A stretch of DNA of 35,292 bases. Source: Chitinophaga pinensis (GTDB lineage: Bacteria > Bacteroidota > Bacteroidia > Chitinophagales > Chitinophagaceae). The translations under genes were made by a program, and so were the position numbers. This document shows positions 16,514 to 24,466 of the stretch, piece by piece. The DNA is taken from contig CALQKL020000002.1 in NCBI GenBank assembly GCA_943331145.2, positions 1 through 35,292 of the forward strand, given 5' to 3'. Position 1 is the first letter of the stretch. The number at the start of each line of letters is the position of its first letter. The notes beneath the pieces are model-generated. The model did no database searches and was not told the origin of the DNA. It saw only the letters and a list, made by a program, of their open reading frames with translations.

Positions 16514-17175
16514 TTTATATCTAGATAATTCATCAAATTTCTATAATTGACATCCGATTTGTCTTCATAAATTTTTACACCAAAATGGTGAAGCACATTG
16601 TATTCATATCTTTCGAAAGTAGCTACAATAGATGCGATTTCCTTTTTGTTGATATGCAAAGTAACCGTTAGTAATCCAGTAATTGGGTCAGTAGTTGTAT
16701 TTAAATGCAAAATCGTACAATCATTGCTTTCTACGATTCTGCTGATTTCTGAAATGGCAAATTGTACACGTTGCATTTCTAAAATAATCAAGCCGCCAAT
16801 TTCATTAGCGCCAGCAAATTCCCCAATTGATTTTAATAGATTCGCTGTGGTAATCACGCCCATGAATTCGGCATTTTTATCTATAACCGGCACCACATTT
16901 GTTTCGTATTGATTGCAGTAATTGATGGCATTTAAAAAATGTACATCTTCTTGAATGTAAAAGAGTAAAAATTGATCCTGAATTTTTTCAATGGTAATTT
17001 TGTCTTCATCAATATCCAATAAATCTTCTTCGCTTATTAATCCAAGAAATTTTTTATCAGTAACTATAGGTAAATGCGTTAGTTTAAAATCATTAATCAA
17101 TTGTTTGGCTTTTCCAACGGAATCGTCCAATTGCAGTTGAGGAATATCAAAATTGATTAGTTGTGCAGTTAACAT
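16510..17175 (-). CDS. CBS-domain protein with C-terminal ACT-like region
   Basis: A 221-residue soluble protein. Two CBS motifs cover roughly residues 1-125 (INDFKLTHLPIVTDKKFLGL, and later TNVVPVIDKNAEFMGVITTA). The C-terminal ~85 residues (GGLIILEMQRVQFAISEIS, then GLLTVTLHINKKEIASIVAT) look like an ACT-type regulatory domain. CBS pairs bind adenine nucleotides, and the frequent link between this type of gene and nadK in Bacteroidota suggests a role in nucleotide sensing, but no enzymatic activity is visible. It is translationally coupled to the POTRA protein downstream. Confidence 0.82.
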   Translation of the reverse strand: MLTAQLINFDIPQLQLDDSVGKAKQLINDFKLTHLPIVTDKKFLGLISEEDLLDIDEDKITIEKIQDQFLLFYIQEDVHFLNAINYCNQYETNVVPVIDKNAEFMGVITTANLLKSIGEFAGANEIGGLIILEMQRVQFAISEISRIVESNDCTILHLNTTTDPITGLLTVTLHINKKEIASIVATFERYEYNVLHHFGVKIYEDKSDVNYRNLMNYLDIK

Positions 17176-17204
17176 AAAGAACGATTTAATTCATTTGAAA
17201 TGAA

Positions 17205-17978
17205 TTATTTATTTTGCGACAATGCCATTTTTTTCAAAAACACTTCTAAGATTTCATTGAAGGTTTCTGGTACTTCCATCATTGGCGCATGACCACATTT
17301 ATCAATAAAATGCAATTCGCTATTGGGTATTAACTTATGAAATTCTTCTCCAACAAACGGCGGAGTAATGGTATCATTGTTGCCCCAAATTAAACAGGTT
17401 TGAGTTTTAATTTGATTGAGCTCTTCGCCTAAATTATTTCTAATGGCACTTTTTGCCAGCGCAATGATTTTTATTACTTTAAGTCTGTTGTTGGTAATTT
17501 CAAATACCTCGTTTACCAATTCTTCAGTAGCTAAAGCTGGGTCGTAAAAAGTAAGTGATGTTTTATTTCTTATGTATTCTTTGTCGCCTCTTTTTGGATA
17601 AGAATCACCCATTCCATTTTCAAACAAGCCTGAACTTCCGGTTAATATGAGTGATCTGATTTTTTCGGGTTTATTTAATGCATAAACCAACGCAACATGT
17701 CCACCTAATGAATTCCCCATTAAATGAATATTGTCATATCCTCTATGGTCAATGAATTTTGATACAAATTTCTTTAACCCGCCAACAGATGTATGCAATA
17801 AATCGAGTTCTAAAAGTGGCAACATTGGCACAACAACTTTGTGGGTATGTTTAAAATGCTCAATTAGAGGCCCGAAATTACTCATCGCCCCAAATAGACC
17901 ATGCAATAACATCAACACTTCGCCTTCGCCTTCTTCTACGAATTTGAATTTTCCATCCTCTTTGATTGTGTACTCCAT
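17205..17978 (-). CDS. Alpha/beta-hydrolase fold protein
   Basis: A 257-residue hydrolase with oxyanion-loop LLHGLFG (residues 24-30), nucleophile Ser90 in MGNSLGG, catalytic Asp in WGNNDTITPP and His in DKCGHAPMMEVPE. The complete triad predicts a serine hydrolase (esterase, lipase or C-C hydrolase type). No signal peptide, so cytoplasmic. It starts the minus-strand run that includes the CBS, POTRA, nadK and two-component genes, with 29 bases to the CBS gene. The substrate cannot be inferred. Confidence 0.87.
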   Translation of the reverse strand: MEYTIKEDGKFKFVEEGEGEVLMLLHGLFGAMSNFGPLIEHFKHTHKVVVPMLPLLELDLLHTSVGGLKKFVSKFIDHRGYDNIHLMGNSLGGHVALVYALNKPEKIRSLILTGSSGLFENGMGDSYPKRGDKEYIRNKTSLTFYDPALATEELVNEVFEITNNRLKVIKIIALAKSAIRNNLGEELNQIKTQTCLIWGNNDTITPPFVGEEFHKLIPNSELHFIDKCGHAPMMEVPETFNEILEVFLKKMALSQNK

Positions 17979-18069
17979 ACTAAAAAACTATATTAATAAT
18001 GATTTAAAGTAGATTTTAAATCTTAATTGGGTTAAAATTAAGGTAAATGACAGACAACATAAAAAATAA

Positions 18070-18603
18070 CTACGATTTGTTTGAAACAGACTTAAAATAA
18101 TCCTCTAGTTGATGAATCATGTTTTTGAATATTGGAATCCAATTTCCGATTTGATTTAACACCATTGGTGCAATTGGCGCAAGCTTATTGTAAAAAAAAG
18201 ATGCGTTTTTTTGTTTTTCTGACAATAAATTCAATTGATTGAGATAATATAAAATCATACTGTAAAACAAACCGTACATCAATAGATAAAGCAGTAATCC
18301 AATTAATTTATTAAACCAACCCATCATGATGAGTTCTGCTGATTTTTCAAGGATTTTCCCCAGCAGGTGCATTGCCAAAAATACAAGCGCCAAAACAAGT
18401 ATAAATGATAAAAAAGGAATCCATTTATGATTTAGCCATTGATGCTTGGTTAAATAAACAGCAACCGTGGCTGCAAATTTGGTGGCCATGAAAAACCCAA
18501 TGAAAAAAGCAGTAAATGAAATAATGGATTTAATAAATCCTTTTTTGATGCCTTTATAACATGCAAAGGCAACTAAAAAAATAAATATAATGTCAATATA
18601 CAT
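18070..18603 (-). CDS. cvpA: CvpA-family membrane protein
   Basis: A 177-residue protein with four membrane segments. The N-terminus MYIDIIFIFLVAFACYKGIK, followed by KGFIKSIISFTAFFIGFFMATKFA, is the standard CvpA (colicin V production) opening. The ATG at 18603 is preferred: an upstream TTG at 18648 would add 15 charged residues before TM1. In proteobacteria CvpA is linked to envelope homeostasis and colicin V production, but its biochemical function is not settled. It ends the minus-strand run that begins at murA. Confidence 0.85.
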   Translation of the reverse strand: MYIDIIFIFLVAFACYKGIKKGFIKSIISFTAFFIGFFMATKFAATVAVYLTKHQWLNHKWIPFLSFILVLALVFLAMHLLGKILEKSAELIMMGWFNKLIGLLLYLLMYGLFYSMILYYLNQLNLLSEKQKNASFFYNKLAPIAPMVLNQIGNWIPIFKNMIHQLEDYFKSVSNKS

Positions 18604-18693
18604 ATCACGTAATTTGTTTTCCCGCCTTTTCAACGTAGGGATACCCAAACGATGAATTATAAAACCAATGAAAACCCAAACTGCGCTTTGATT

Positions 18694-19143
18694 TTATCCC
18701 AACATCTCTTTTACCAAACTGCTGATTGTTTTGCCGTCTGCTTTTCCAGCCAATTGTTTTGAAGCAACACCCATAACTTTGCCTAAATCCGCAGCAGTTG
18801 ATGCACCCGTTTCAGAAATTATTATTTCTATGGCTGCTTTTATTTCAGCCTCTGTCATTTGTTTTGGCAAAAACTTTTCGATTATAGACATTTCTTCTCT
18901 TTCTTTTACCGCCAAATCTTCTCTTCCTTGTTTTTCAAAAATATCAAGCGAGTCTTTACGTTGCTTCATCATTTTTTGTAAAAACTTCAATTCGGTTGCT
19001 TCATCAATTTCTCCAGAAGCCCCTGGTTCTGTTTTTGCTTTAATGATTTCAGCTTTAATTGCTCTAAGTCCTCTTAACGCTGCTTCGTTTTTTGATTTCA
19101 TGGCTTCCTTCATTTCAGCCATAATTTGTTGTTCTAATGCCAT
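18694..19143 (-). CDS. yqeY: GatB/YqeY-domain protein
   Basis: A 149-residue, strongly helical cytoplasmic protein: MALEQQIMAEMKEAMKSKNE at the start, LRGLRAIKAEIIKAKTEPG, then KFLPKQMTEAEIKAAIE and KVMGVASKQLAGKADGKTIS. These are the YqeY hallmarks; the fold matches the C-terminal tail domain of GatB, the amidotransferase subunit acting on Glu-tRNA(Gln)/Asp-tRNA(Asn). Stand-alone YqeY proteins may bind tRNA, but their role is not established. The gene starts 11 bases after gldC stops. Confidence 0.92.
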   Translation of the reverse strand: MALEQQIMAEMKEAMKSKNEAALRGLRAIKAEIIKAKTEPGASGEIDEATELKFLQKMMKQRKDSLDIFEKQGREDLAVKEREEMSIIEKFLPKQMTEAEIKAAIEIIISETGASTAADLGKVMGVASKQLAGKADGKTISSLVKEMLG

Positions 19144-19154
19144 TTTTATACTTT

Positions 19155-19505
19155 TTAATTAGATGATTGTTCATTTATCATTTGCGCTTTAAATTTCTGA
19201 TGAAATTGTTTTGCAAATGTTTTCATTTCGCTTGTTAATTCGTGTTGTTGTGTAGCACGGTCAAACGTATCGGCCATACTCATCATCATTTGGTAAAAGA
19301 AATCACCCATTTCATCTACCATCATGTCTTTTGTCCACAAATCAATACGCATTGCCGTTTGATCAGCTGCATCCCAAAAAGCCAAACACATTGCTTTTGA
19401 TTTTTGAGTCATTTCCGCAGAACTGTCTGATGCTTGCCAATTTATTTGTTCTGGAATCTTATTTGGATCCAGCATTACATCTATTGTTATGGTTGATTTT
19501 TGCAT
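19155..19505 (-). CDS. gldC: Gliding-motility GldC-like protein
   Basis: A 116-residue soluble protein. The opening STITIDVMLDPNKIPEQINW, the centre AMCLAFWDAADQTAMRIDLW and MMVDEMGDFFYQMMMSMADTF fit GldC of Bacteroidota. GldC aids type IX secretion-based gliding in Flavobacterium johnsoniae, where it is encoded beside gldB; here gldB is not adjacent. The gene is widespread in non-gliding Bacteroidota too, so presence alone does not prove motility. No signal peptide, so probably cytoplasmic. Confidence 0.85.
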   Translation of the reverse strand: MQKSTITIDVMLDPNKIPEQINWQASDSSAEMTQKSKAMCLAFWDAADQTAMRIDLWTKDMMVDEMGDFFYQMMMSMADTFDRATQQHELTSEMKTFAKQFHQKFKAQMINEQSSN

Positions 19506-19533
19506 AAAAAAATTTTTTCAAAGTTAAACTATT

Positions 19534-20583
19534 CTATGCTTTTTTGTTGATTATACTATCCCATAGTTTTTCAGAAACATCTTCCCATTGAAGTTGCTCG
19601 GATTGTTTATTCATGTTTTCTTTGATTGAATTTCTAAGGGTTTCATCTTTATAAAGCAATATCAAATTATCGGAAATGGATTTTTCTGATAAATCGCAAT
19701 AAACGGCTGTATTTTTAGCAATGCCTTTGTAATATTCATCTTCTGGAAGCAACATTGGAATTTGATTCTTGAAAGCAAGCTGATTCATCTCCATAAAATA
19801 GGATTCATCCCCACCCAATAATACCAAATAAGCAGCCCCAAACAATGCGGCATAATCTTCCGTTTTATTAATCAATAAAACATCTGAACGGTATTTATAA
19901 TTTGCGAGTAATTTCCTCGAACTTTTTAATTGTTTTTCATCTAAATAAATAACCAATTTGAAATTAGACTGTTGCCATTTTTTAAAAGCAGAAAATGATT
20001 TTAAAAGCACCAACAATTGAGCACTTGAACATCCTTTTTGAATGGCTATAAAAAAATCTTTTTCATCCGTAAATGCTTGTTTTAATTTGGTGGATTCATC
20101 TATGGATAGGGCTTCCATTTTTTCAACACCATAAGGAATCATTTTGACTTTGCTTTTCAATTCTGGAATGACTTTAATTAACTTTTCATGTGCCGTTTCA
20201 TTCGTGGTAATTAAAAAATCAGCATAGTTTGTTTTTCTAAATTTCTGTTTTTGTTTAATTGATTTTGTTTGATGAATCAATACAATTTTTGTAATGCCTT
20301 TTACTGGAATCGTTGATTCATTTGTACTGAAATAAAAATCTACTTTATATTTTTTTAAATAAGCGCGTAGTTGAATTTGATTTAATACGCTATGATAAAC
20401 ACCTGTATTATGCGCATATTTTAATTTTACGGGTTTGATATTTGAAGGCAATTCTTTTTTTACTACATGATTTTTTTGATGTAGCATTATAAATTGTTGC
20501 GAAGGATATTTTAATGCAAGTTGTGTAAAGCAATTGTAATTAAAGTCCGAAGTTGTATTTGTAATTTGAAAAGCGATAATCAT
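19534..20583 (-). CDS. Glycosyltransferase, GT-B fold (GT4-like, divergent)
   Basis: A 349-residue protein with the two-lobe layout of GT4 enzymes: MIIAFQITNTTSDFNYNC at the start, an N-terminal lobe ending near VKMIPYGVEKMEAL, and a C-terminal donor lobe (LVIYLDEKQLKSSRKLLANY, AALFGAAYLVLLGGDESYFM, FKNQIPMLLPED). The usual E-x7-E donor-site motif is poorly kept around GGDESYFMEMNQLAF, so the enzyme is divergent and its activity uncertain. It starts 6 bases after the CNNM gene stops and precedes gldC by 28 bases, so it is in the same operon. Donor and acceptor are unknown. Confidence 0.7.
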   Translation of the reverse strand: MIIAFQITNTTSDFNYNCFTQLALKYPSQQFIMLHQKNHVVKKELPSNIKPVKLKYAHNTGVYHSVLNQIQLRAYLKKYKVDFYFSTNESTIPVKGITKIVLIHQTKSIKQKQKFRKTNYADFLITTNETAHEKLIKVIPELKSKVKMIPYGVEKMEALSIDESTKLKQAFTDEKDFFIAIQKGCSSAQLLVLLKSFSAFKKWQQSNFKLVIYLDEKQLKSSRKLLANYKYRSDVLLINKTEDYAALFGAAYLVLLGGDESYFMEMNQLAFKNQIPMLLPEDEYYKGIAKNTAVYCDLSEKSISDNLILLYKDETLRNSIKENMNKQSEQLQWEDVSEKLWDSIINKKA

Positions 20584-20589
20584 AATCTG

Positions 20590-21885
20590 TTATTTCAATA
20601 ATCTAACTTTTACCATTTCAATTCGAGTATCGCTTACATGAAGTATATCAAACTCGATATTGCCGACAATGATTTTTTGTTTTTGTTTTGGAATGGCATT
20701 GTTGTTTTGTATAATAAATCCAGAAAGCGTTTCTGCGCCTTCTTTACCATAAAAATTAAAATTATATTTCTGTTCGATATAGTCTAGCTCTATTCTTCCG
20801 CTAAATAAGTATTCATCTTCTGCAAGTTGTTTTTCAACAAAATTTTCCGCTGTGTCATATTCGTCTTCAATTTCACCAAAAAGTTCTTCAAGTAAATCCT
20901 CCATGGTTACAATACCTGCGGTTCCGCCAAATTCATCAATTACCCAAGCAATACTTTTTCTGTCTTTGGTAAATTTATTCATCAAGTCTGTTGCACTCAT
21001 TGTTTCTGGTACTGCTGCAATGGGGTGAAGAATTTCTAAAGTAGTTGCTGGATTTTTAAACAGGTCTAAGTGATGTATATAACCGATTATATTGTCGATA
21101 TTATTATCAAATACAATAATTCTACTCAACTTCGTTTCTATAAATTTTTCTTTAATAGATGTAATGCTGGTGTCTTTTTCTACCCCAACAATTTCTTTTC
21201 TGGGCAACAAACAAGCGCGGATTTTAATATCACTTAACGACAATGCATTTTCAAATAGTTTTTTATTGTGTTCTGATGCTTCTTCAATTTCTTGATTTTT
21301 ATTTTGCTGAAAAAAATGTTCAAGATCTAATTTGGTAAACGCTTCTTTTTTGTTTCTAATTTTTACATTAAAAATATATTTCAAAATCCATTCGGAAATA
21401 TTTACCAACAAAGCTGCAAAAGAAGAAAATAGCTGATAAAAGAAATTCATCAATTTGCTTATAAAAACGGAATGAATAATTTGTTCGTTCTTTATTCTAA
21501 AGAAAGTTCTTACAATAAAAACGGTAAACAATAAAATGGTTGTAGATAAAATAGTTTCAACCAATAATTGGATATAGCTGATGTAATCCGCAGCAGAAGG
21601 ATACTTGTTTAATAATTCCTTTATCTTACTCCAAACAGGATAAAGCATATCGCCAATTAATAATCCGTAAACAACAGATAAAATCGTTAAGCCTACTAAA
21701 AGTGTTCCAATAAATCGAGTGGAGTTTTCTGAAAAGCGACTCCATGTTTTGCCGCTTAACGTTCCTTGTTTTTTCTTTAACTCAATGGATAATTTATTTG
21801 CCGAAATAAATGCAATTTCAATCCCATAAAAAAAAGCAATTAATAAAAGTGAGCTTATTATGACCAGCAGTGAAATCCAATCCAT
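20590..21885 (-). CDS. CNNM/HlyC-CorC family membrane protein with CBS pair
   Basis: A 431-residue protein: an N-terminal CNNM/DUF21 membrane domain with about four membrane segments (LLVIISSLLLIAFFYGIEIA, FIGTLLVGLTILSVVYGLLI and two more), a CBS pair (CLLPRKEIVGVEKDTSITSI, then SIAWVIDEFGGTAGIVTMED, the latter highly typical) and a C-terminal CorC_HlyC transporter-associated domain. The family is linked to divalent cation (Mg2+/Co2+) transport, and GldE of gliding Bacteroidota has the same architecture. Here gldC lies two genes downstream, so a GldE-like role is possible, but the sequence does not prove it. Confidence 0.85.
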   Translation of the reverse strand: MDWISLLVIISSLLLIAFFYGIEIAFISANKLSIELKKKQGTLSGKTWSRFSENSTRFIGTLLVGLTILSVVYGLLIGDMLYPVWSKIKELLNKYPSAADYISYIQLLVETILSTTILLFTVFIVRTFFRIKNEQIIHSVFISKLMNFFYQLFSSFAALLVNISEWILKYIFNVKIRNKKEAFTKLDLEHFFQQNKNQEIEEASEHNKKLFENALSLSDIKIRACLLPRKEIVGVEKDTSITSIKEKFIETKLSRIIVFDNNIDNIIGYIHHLDLFKNPATTLEILHPIAAVPETMSATDLMNKFTKDRKSIAWVIDEFGGTAGIVTMEDLLEELFGEIEDEYDTAENFVEKQLAEDEYLFSGRIELDYIEQKYNFNFYGKEGAETLSGFIIQNNNAIPKQKQKIIVGNIEFDILHVSDTRIEMVKVRLLK

Positions 21886-21915
21886 ATAAAATATTTAAAC
21901 GTTTTTTTGATATGA

Positions 21916-22491
21916 TCAGTTTTTCAAAAATTCGGTAAGAATTTCTTTTGCCCGAATACAAGCATTTTCTAAAACATTATTAACGATAATTTTATCAAAA
22001 TGTTCTTTAAATCCAATTTCGTAAGATGCTTTATTGATCCGTGCGTTAAGCGATTCTTCGGTTTCTGTTCCTCTTGACAACAATCTTTTTTTAAGCTCAT
22101 CTACTGAAGGTGGTTCCACAAAAATGCTCATTGTGTTTTCGGGATATTGCTGCTGAATATGCAACGCTCCTTTTACATCAATATCCAAAACTGGAACTTT
22201 GTTTAACGACCAAATACGTTTGAGTTCCGATTTTAACGTGCCATAATATTTACCTTCATAAACCATTTCCCATTCTGCAAATTCTTTTTTTTGAATTTTA
22301 GATTTAAACAATTCTGGCGAAATAAAGTAGTAATCTTTTCCATCTTCTTCATTTGCTCTTGGCTTGCGGGTTGTTGCTGATATTGAAAAAGTAAGCTCCG
22401 GAAATTCTTGCATTAAAAAATGGGTAATCGATGTTTTTCCAGCTCCAGATGGTGCGGTAATAATTAATATTTTCTGATGTTTAGTTTCCAT
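21916..22491 (-). CDS. gmk: Guanylate kinase
   Basis: A 191-residue cytoplasmic enzyme converting GMP to GDP with ATP. P-loop APSGAGKTS at about residues 13-21; the GMP-binding segments SATTRKPRANEEDGKDYYF and FAEWEMVYEGKYYGT and the lid VEPPSVDELKKRLLSRGTET are typical. Length is standard. It follows murA on the minus strand with an 84-base gap that holds a dyad (22531-22554). Confidence 0.96.
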   Translation of the reverse strand: METKHQKILIITAPSGAGKTSITHFLMQEFPELTFSISATTRKPRANEEDGKDYYFISPELFKSKIQKKEFAEWEMVYEGKYYGTLKSELKRIWSLNKVPVLDIDVKGALHIQQQYPENTMSIFVEPPSVDELKKRLLSRGTETEESLNARINKASYEIGFKEHFDKIIVNNVLENACIRAKEILTEFLKN

Positions 22492-22530
22492 TTTTGCTAC
22501 GCCTAAAATAAAAAATAATGTTTACAAAAT

Positions 22531-22554
22531 AGCCAACAATTTAAATTGCAGGCT
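22531..22554. promoter_or_regulatory. Imperfect palindrome between murA and gmk
   Basis: The 12-bp perfect palindrome CAATTTAAATTG is flanked by AGCC and GGCT arms, with two unpaired bases on each side. Read on the minus strand it is followed by ATTTTGT, so it may act as a weak terminator after murA or as an operator before gmk. The U-tract is poor, so the role is unclear. Confidence 0.4.
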
Positions 22555-22575
22555 ATTCTTTTTAATGATGGTTTC

Positions 22576-23883
22576 TTAATCCTTGCGGATGATTTCGGCG
22601 CCCAAAGCTTTTAAACGCTCGTCTATGTATTGATAGCCTCTATCTATTTGTTCAATATTTTGTATAACACTTTTTCCTTCTGCACTTAATGCTGCAATTA
22701 ACAAAGCTACTCCAGCACGAATATCGGGTGAGCTCATGGTAATTCCCCTTAATTTCTTTTGTCTTTCCATTCCAACTACTACAGCGCGATGCGGATCGCA
22801 TAAAATAACCTGTGCTCCCATTTCAATCAGTTTATCTACAAAAAACAATCGGCTTTCAAACATTTTTTGATGGATAAGCACACTGCCTTTTGCCTGAATA
22901 GCCGTTACCAAAATTATACTTAATAAGTCGGGCGTTAATCCTGGCCAAGGATGGTCGTAAATGGTGGGGATGCCGCCTTCAAGATAAGTTTGAATTTCAT
23001 AAATATCTTGAGCAGGAATATGAATATCATCATCATTGAAATTCATTTTTATGCCCAATTGTTGAAACTTTTCTGGAATAACACCTAACTCTTTTAAGCC
23101 TACATTTTTTATAATGATGTCACTTTGCGTCATGGCGGCCATTCCAATAAAACTACCCACTTCAATCATATCGGGAAGCATGGTATGTGTTGTACCATTT
23201 AAAGTTTCAACGCCTTGTATAATAAGCATGTTACTTCCTATGCCTTCAATTTTTGCGCCCATTCTGTTGAGCATTTTGCAAAGTTGTTGAATGTAAGGTT
23301 CGCAAGCAGCATTATAAATGGTGGTGGTTCCTTCAGCCAAACTCGCTGCCATTAAAATATTTGCGGTTCCAGTTACACTTGGTTCATCCAATTGCATGAA
23401 CGTACCTTTCAAACCAGCTGTTTTTAATTGAAAACAATTTGCGTTTTCATCATAAAAATAATCGGCACCTAATTTTTGAAACCCAATGATATGCGTATCT
23501 AGTTTTCTTCTGCCTATTTTATCACCTCCGGGTTTTGGTAAATATGCTTTTTTAAAACGAGCAAGCAATGGACCTGCAAGCATTACCGAACCTCTAAGTC
23601 GACCGCTTTTTTTATGAAACGCATCGCTAGATAGATAATCTACATCCACATCGTCTGCTTGAAAGATACAGGTTTGTCGATCTGTTCGGGTTACTTTTAC
23701 ATTGATTTCTTTTAATAACTCAATCAATAAGTTTACATCGATAATATCGGGGATGTTTTGAATGACAACCGGTTCTTTTGTGAGTAAAACGGCACTTATA
23801 ATTTGTAGCGCTTCGTTTTTTGCACCCTGAGGTTGTATTGCACCTGAAAGTTTTTTTCCACCAATGACTTCAAAAATACTCAT
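22576..23883 (-). CDS. murA: UDP-GlcNAc 1-carboxyvinyltransferase with Asp in place of catalytic Cys
   Basis: A 435-residue enzyme for the first committed step of peptidoglycan synthesis (enolpyruvyl transfer from PEP to UDP-GlcNAc). Lys22-Asn23 (GAKNEAL), the active-site loop LPKPGGDKIGRRKLDTH (residues 115-131), and DIRAGVALLIAALSAEGKS near the end are family hallmarks. The loop has Asp121 where E. coli MurA has Cys115. Cys115 is the residue alkylated by fosfomycin, and enzymes with Asp there (for example M. tuberculosis MurA) are fosfomycin-insensitive yet active. The following Arg (E. coli Arg120) is kept. It heads the minus-strand run 23883-18070. Confidence 0.95.
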   Translation of the reverse strand: MSIFEVIGGKKLSGAIQPQGAKNEALQIISAVLLTKEPVVIQNIPDIIDVNLLIELLKEINVKVTRTDRQTCIFQADDVDVDYLSSDAFHKKSGRLRGSVMLAGPLLARFKKAYLPKPGGDKIGRRKLDTHIIGFQKLGADYFYDENANCFQLKTAGLKGTFMQLDEPSVTGTANILMAASLAEGTTTIYNAACEPYIQQLCKMLNRMGAKIEGIGSNMLIIQGVETLNGTTHTMLPDMIEVGSFIGMAAMTQSDIIIKNVGLKELGVIPEKFQQLGIKMNFNDDDIHIPAQDIYEIQTYLEGGIPTIYDHPWPGLTPDLLSIILVTAIQAKGSVLIHQKMFESRLFFVDKLIEMGAQVILCDPHRAVVVGMERQKKLRGITMSSPDIRAGVALLIAALSAEGKSVIQNIEQIDRGYQYIDERLKALGAEIIRKD

Positions 23884-24178
23884 GTAGTATATAATTTCTT
23901 TGTGCGCAAAGATGAATATTTAATTTGAAAGTTAGCGATTCAATTTGGGGGATTTACCCATTTCGATATGCATTAAATGTCATTTTTAGAAAAATGAGCC
24001 CATAGAAAAAAAGTTATGAATACTCCCCAGTGGAAATTGAGTTTGAATGTTTATATAATTTCAAAAACTTAAATAAAGAAAAGGGTAAAAATATTTAAGC
24101 AATTGAAAAAATGAGCAATCAGACATATATACCGGTTGGCGTTATTTTAAAGCCTTTCAGGAAAAGTAATATTAACCT

Positions 24179-24196
24179 GTAGTTAGCCTTAACTAC
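24179..24196. promoter_or_regulatory. Perfect 7-bp inverted repeat in the spacer before the exported gene set
   Basis: GTAGTTA and TAACTAC arms are separated by GCCT. No T-tract follows on either side, so it looks more like a dyad operator than a terminator. It lies about 220 bases before the -7 box of the exported gene set. Confidence 0.35.
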
Positions 24197-24413
24197 ATCT
24201 GTGAATGAGTCAACATCTTTTGAAAGCAATGGGTATATTTTTTTTAAAATTAACAATTATTTGTATAATTTTTTGTATTTGTGATTAGTATATCATATGT
24301 TTGTTAAACATTATTTTCAAAATGGTTTTTTTTTAAAATAGTTTGTAAAGAATGGTTTAAAAATTTAATATATATTATTTTAAGGGCCTTAATCATAGCC
24401 ATTTTTAATATAA

Positions 24414-24421
24414 TAAATTTG
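24414..24421 (+). promoter_or_regulatory. TAnnTTTG -7 box for the first exported-protein gene
   Basis: TAAATTTG is an exact match to the -7 element, 45 bases before the ATG at 24467. This gives a leader of about 40 bases that is A-rich just before the start codon. Confidence 0.5.
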
Positions 24422-24466
24422 AAAACCTTTCAAATAAGTACAATACAGTATAAATAAATTAAAAAA

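Larger units (their letters stand above)
23884..24466. other. AT-rich divergent intergenic region
   Basis: A 583-base gap between divergently transcribed murA (minus) and the first exported-protein gene (plus). I see no ORF longer than about 25 codons and no tRNA. It contains a near -7 box for murA on the minus strand (CATCTTTG, 23905-23912), a perfect 7-bp inverted repeat at 24179-24196 and a -7 box at 24414-24421. It is large enough to hold a regulatory region or a small RNA, but no conserved fold is recognised. Confidence 0.6.

Noticed and set aside
24111..24182. Short ORF (ATG at 24111, about 23 codons) in the murA spacer
   Set aside because: Too short, no signal peptide, no A-rich leader or nearby -7 box, and AT-rich DNA yields such frames by chance.
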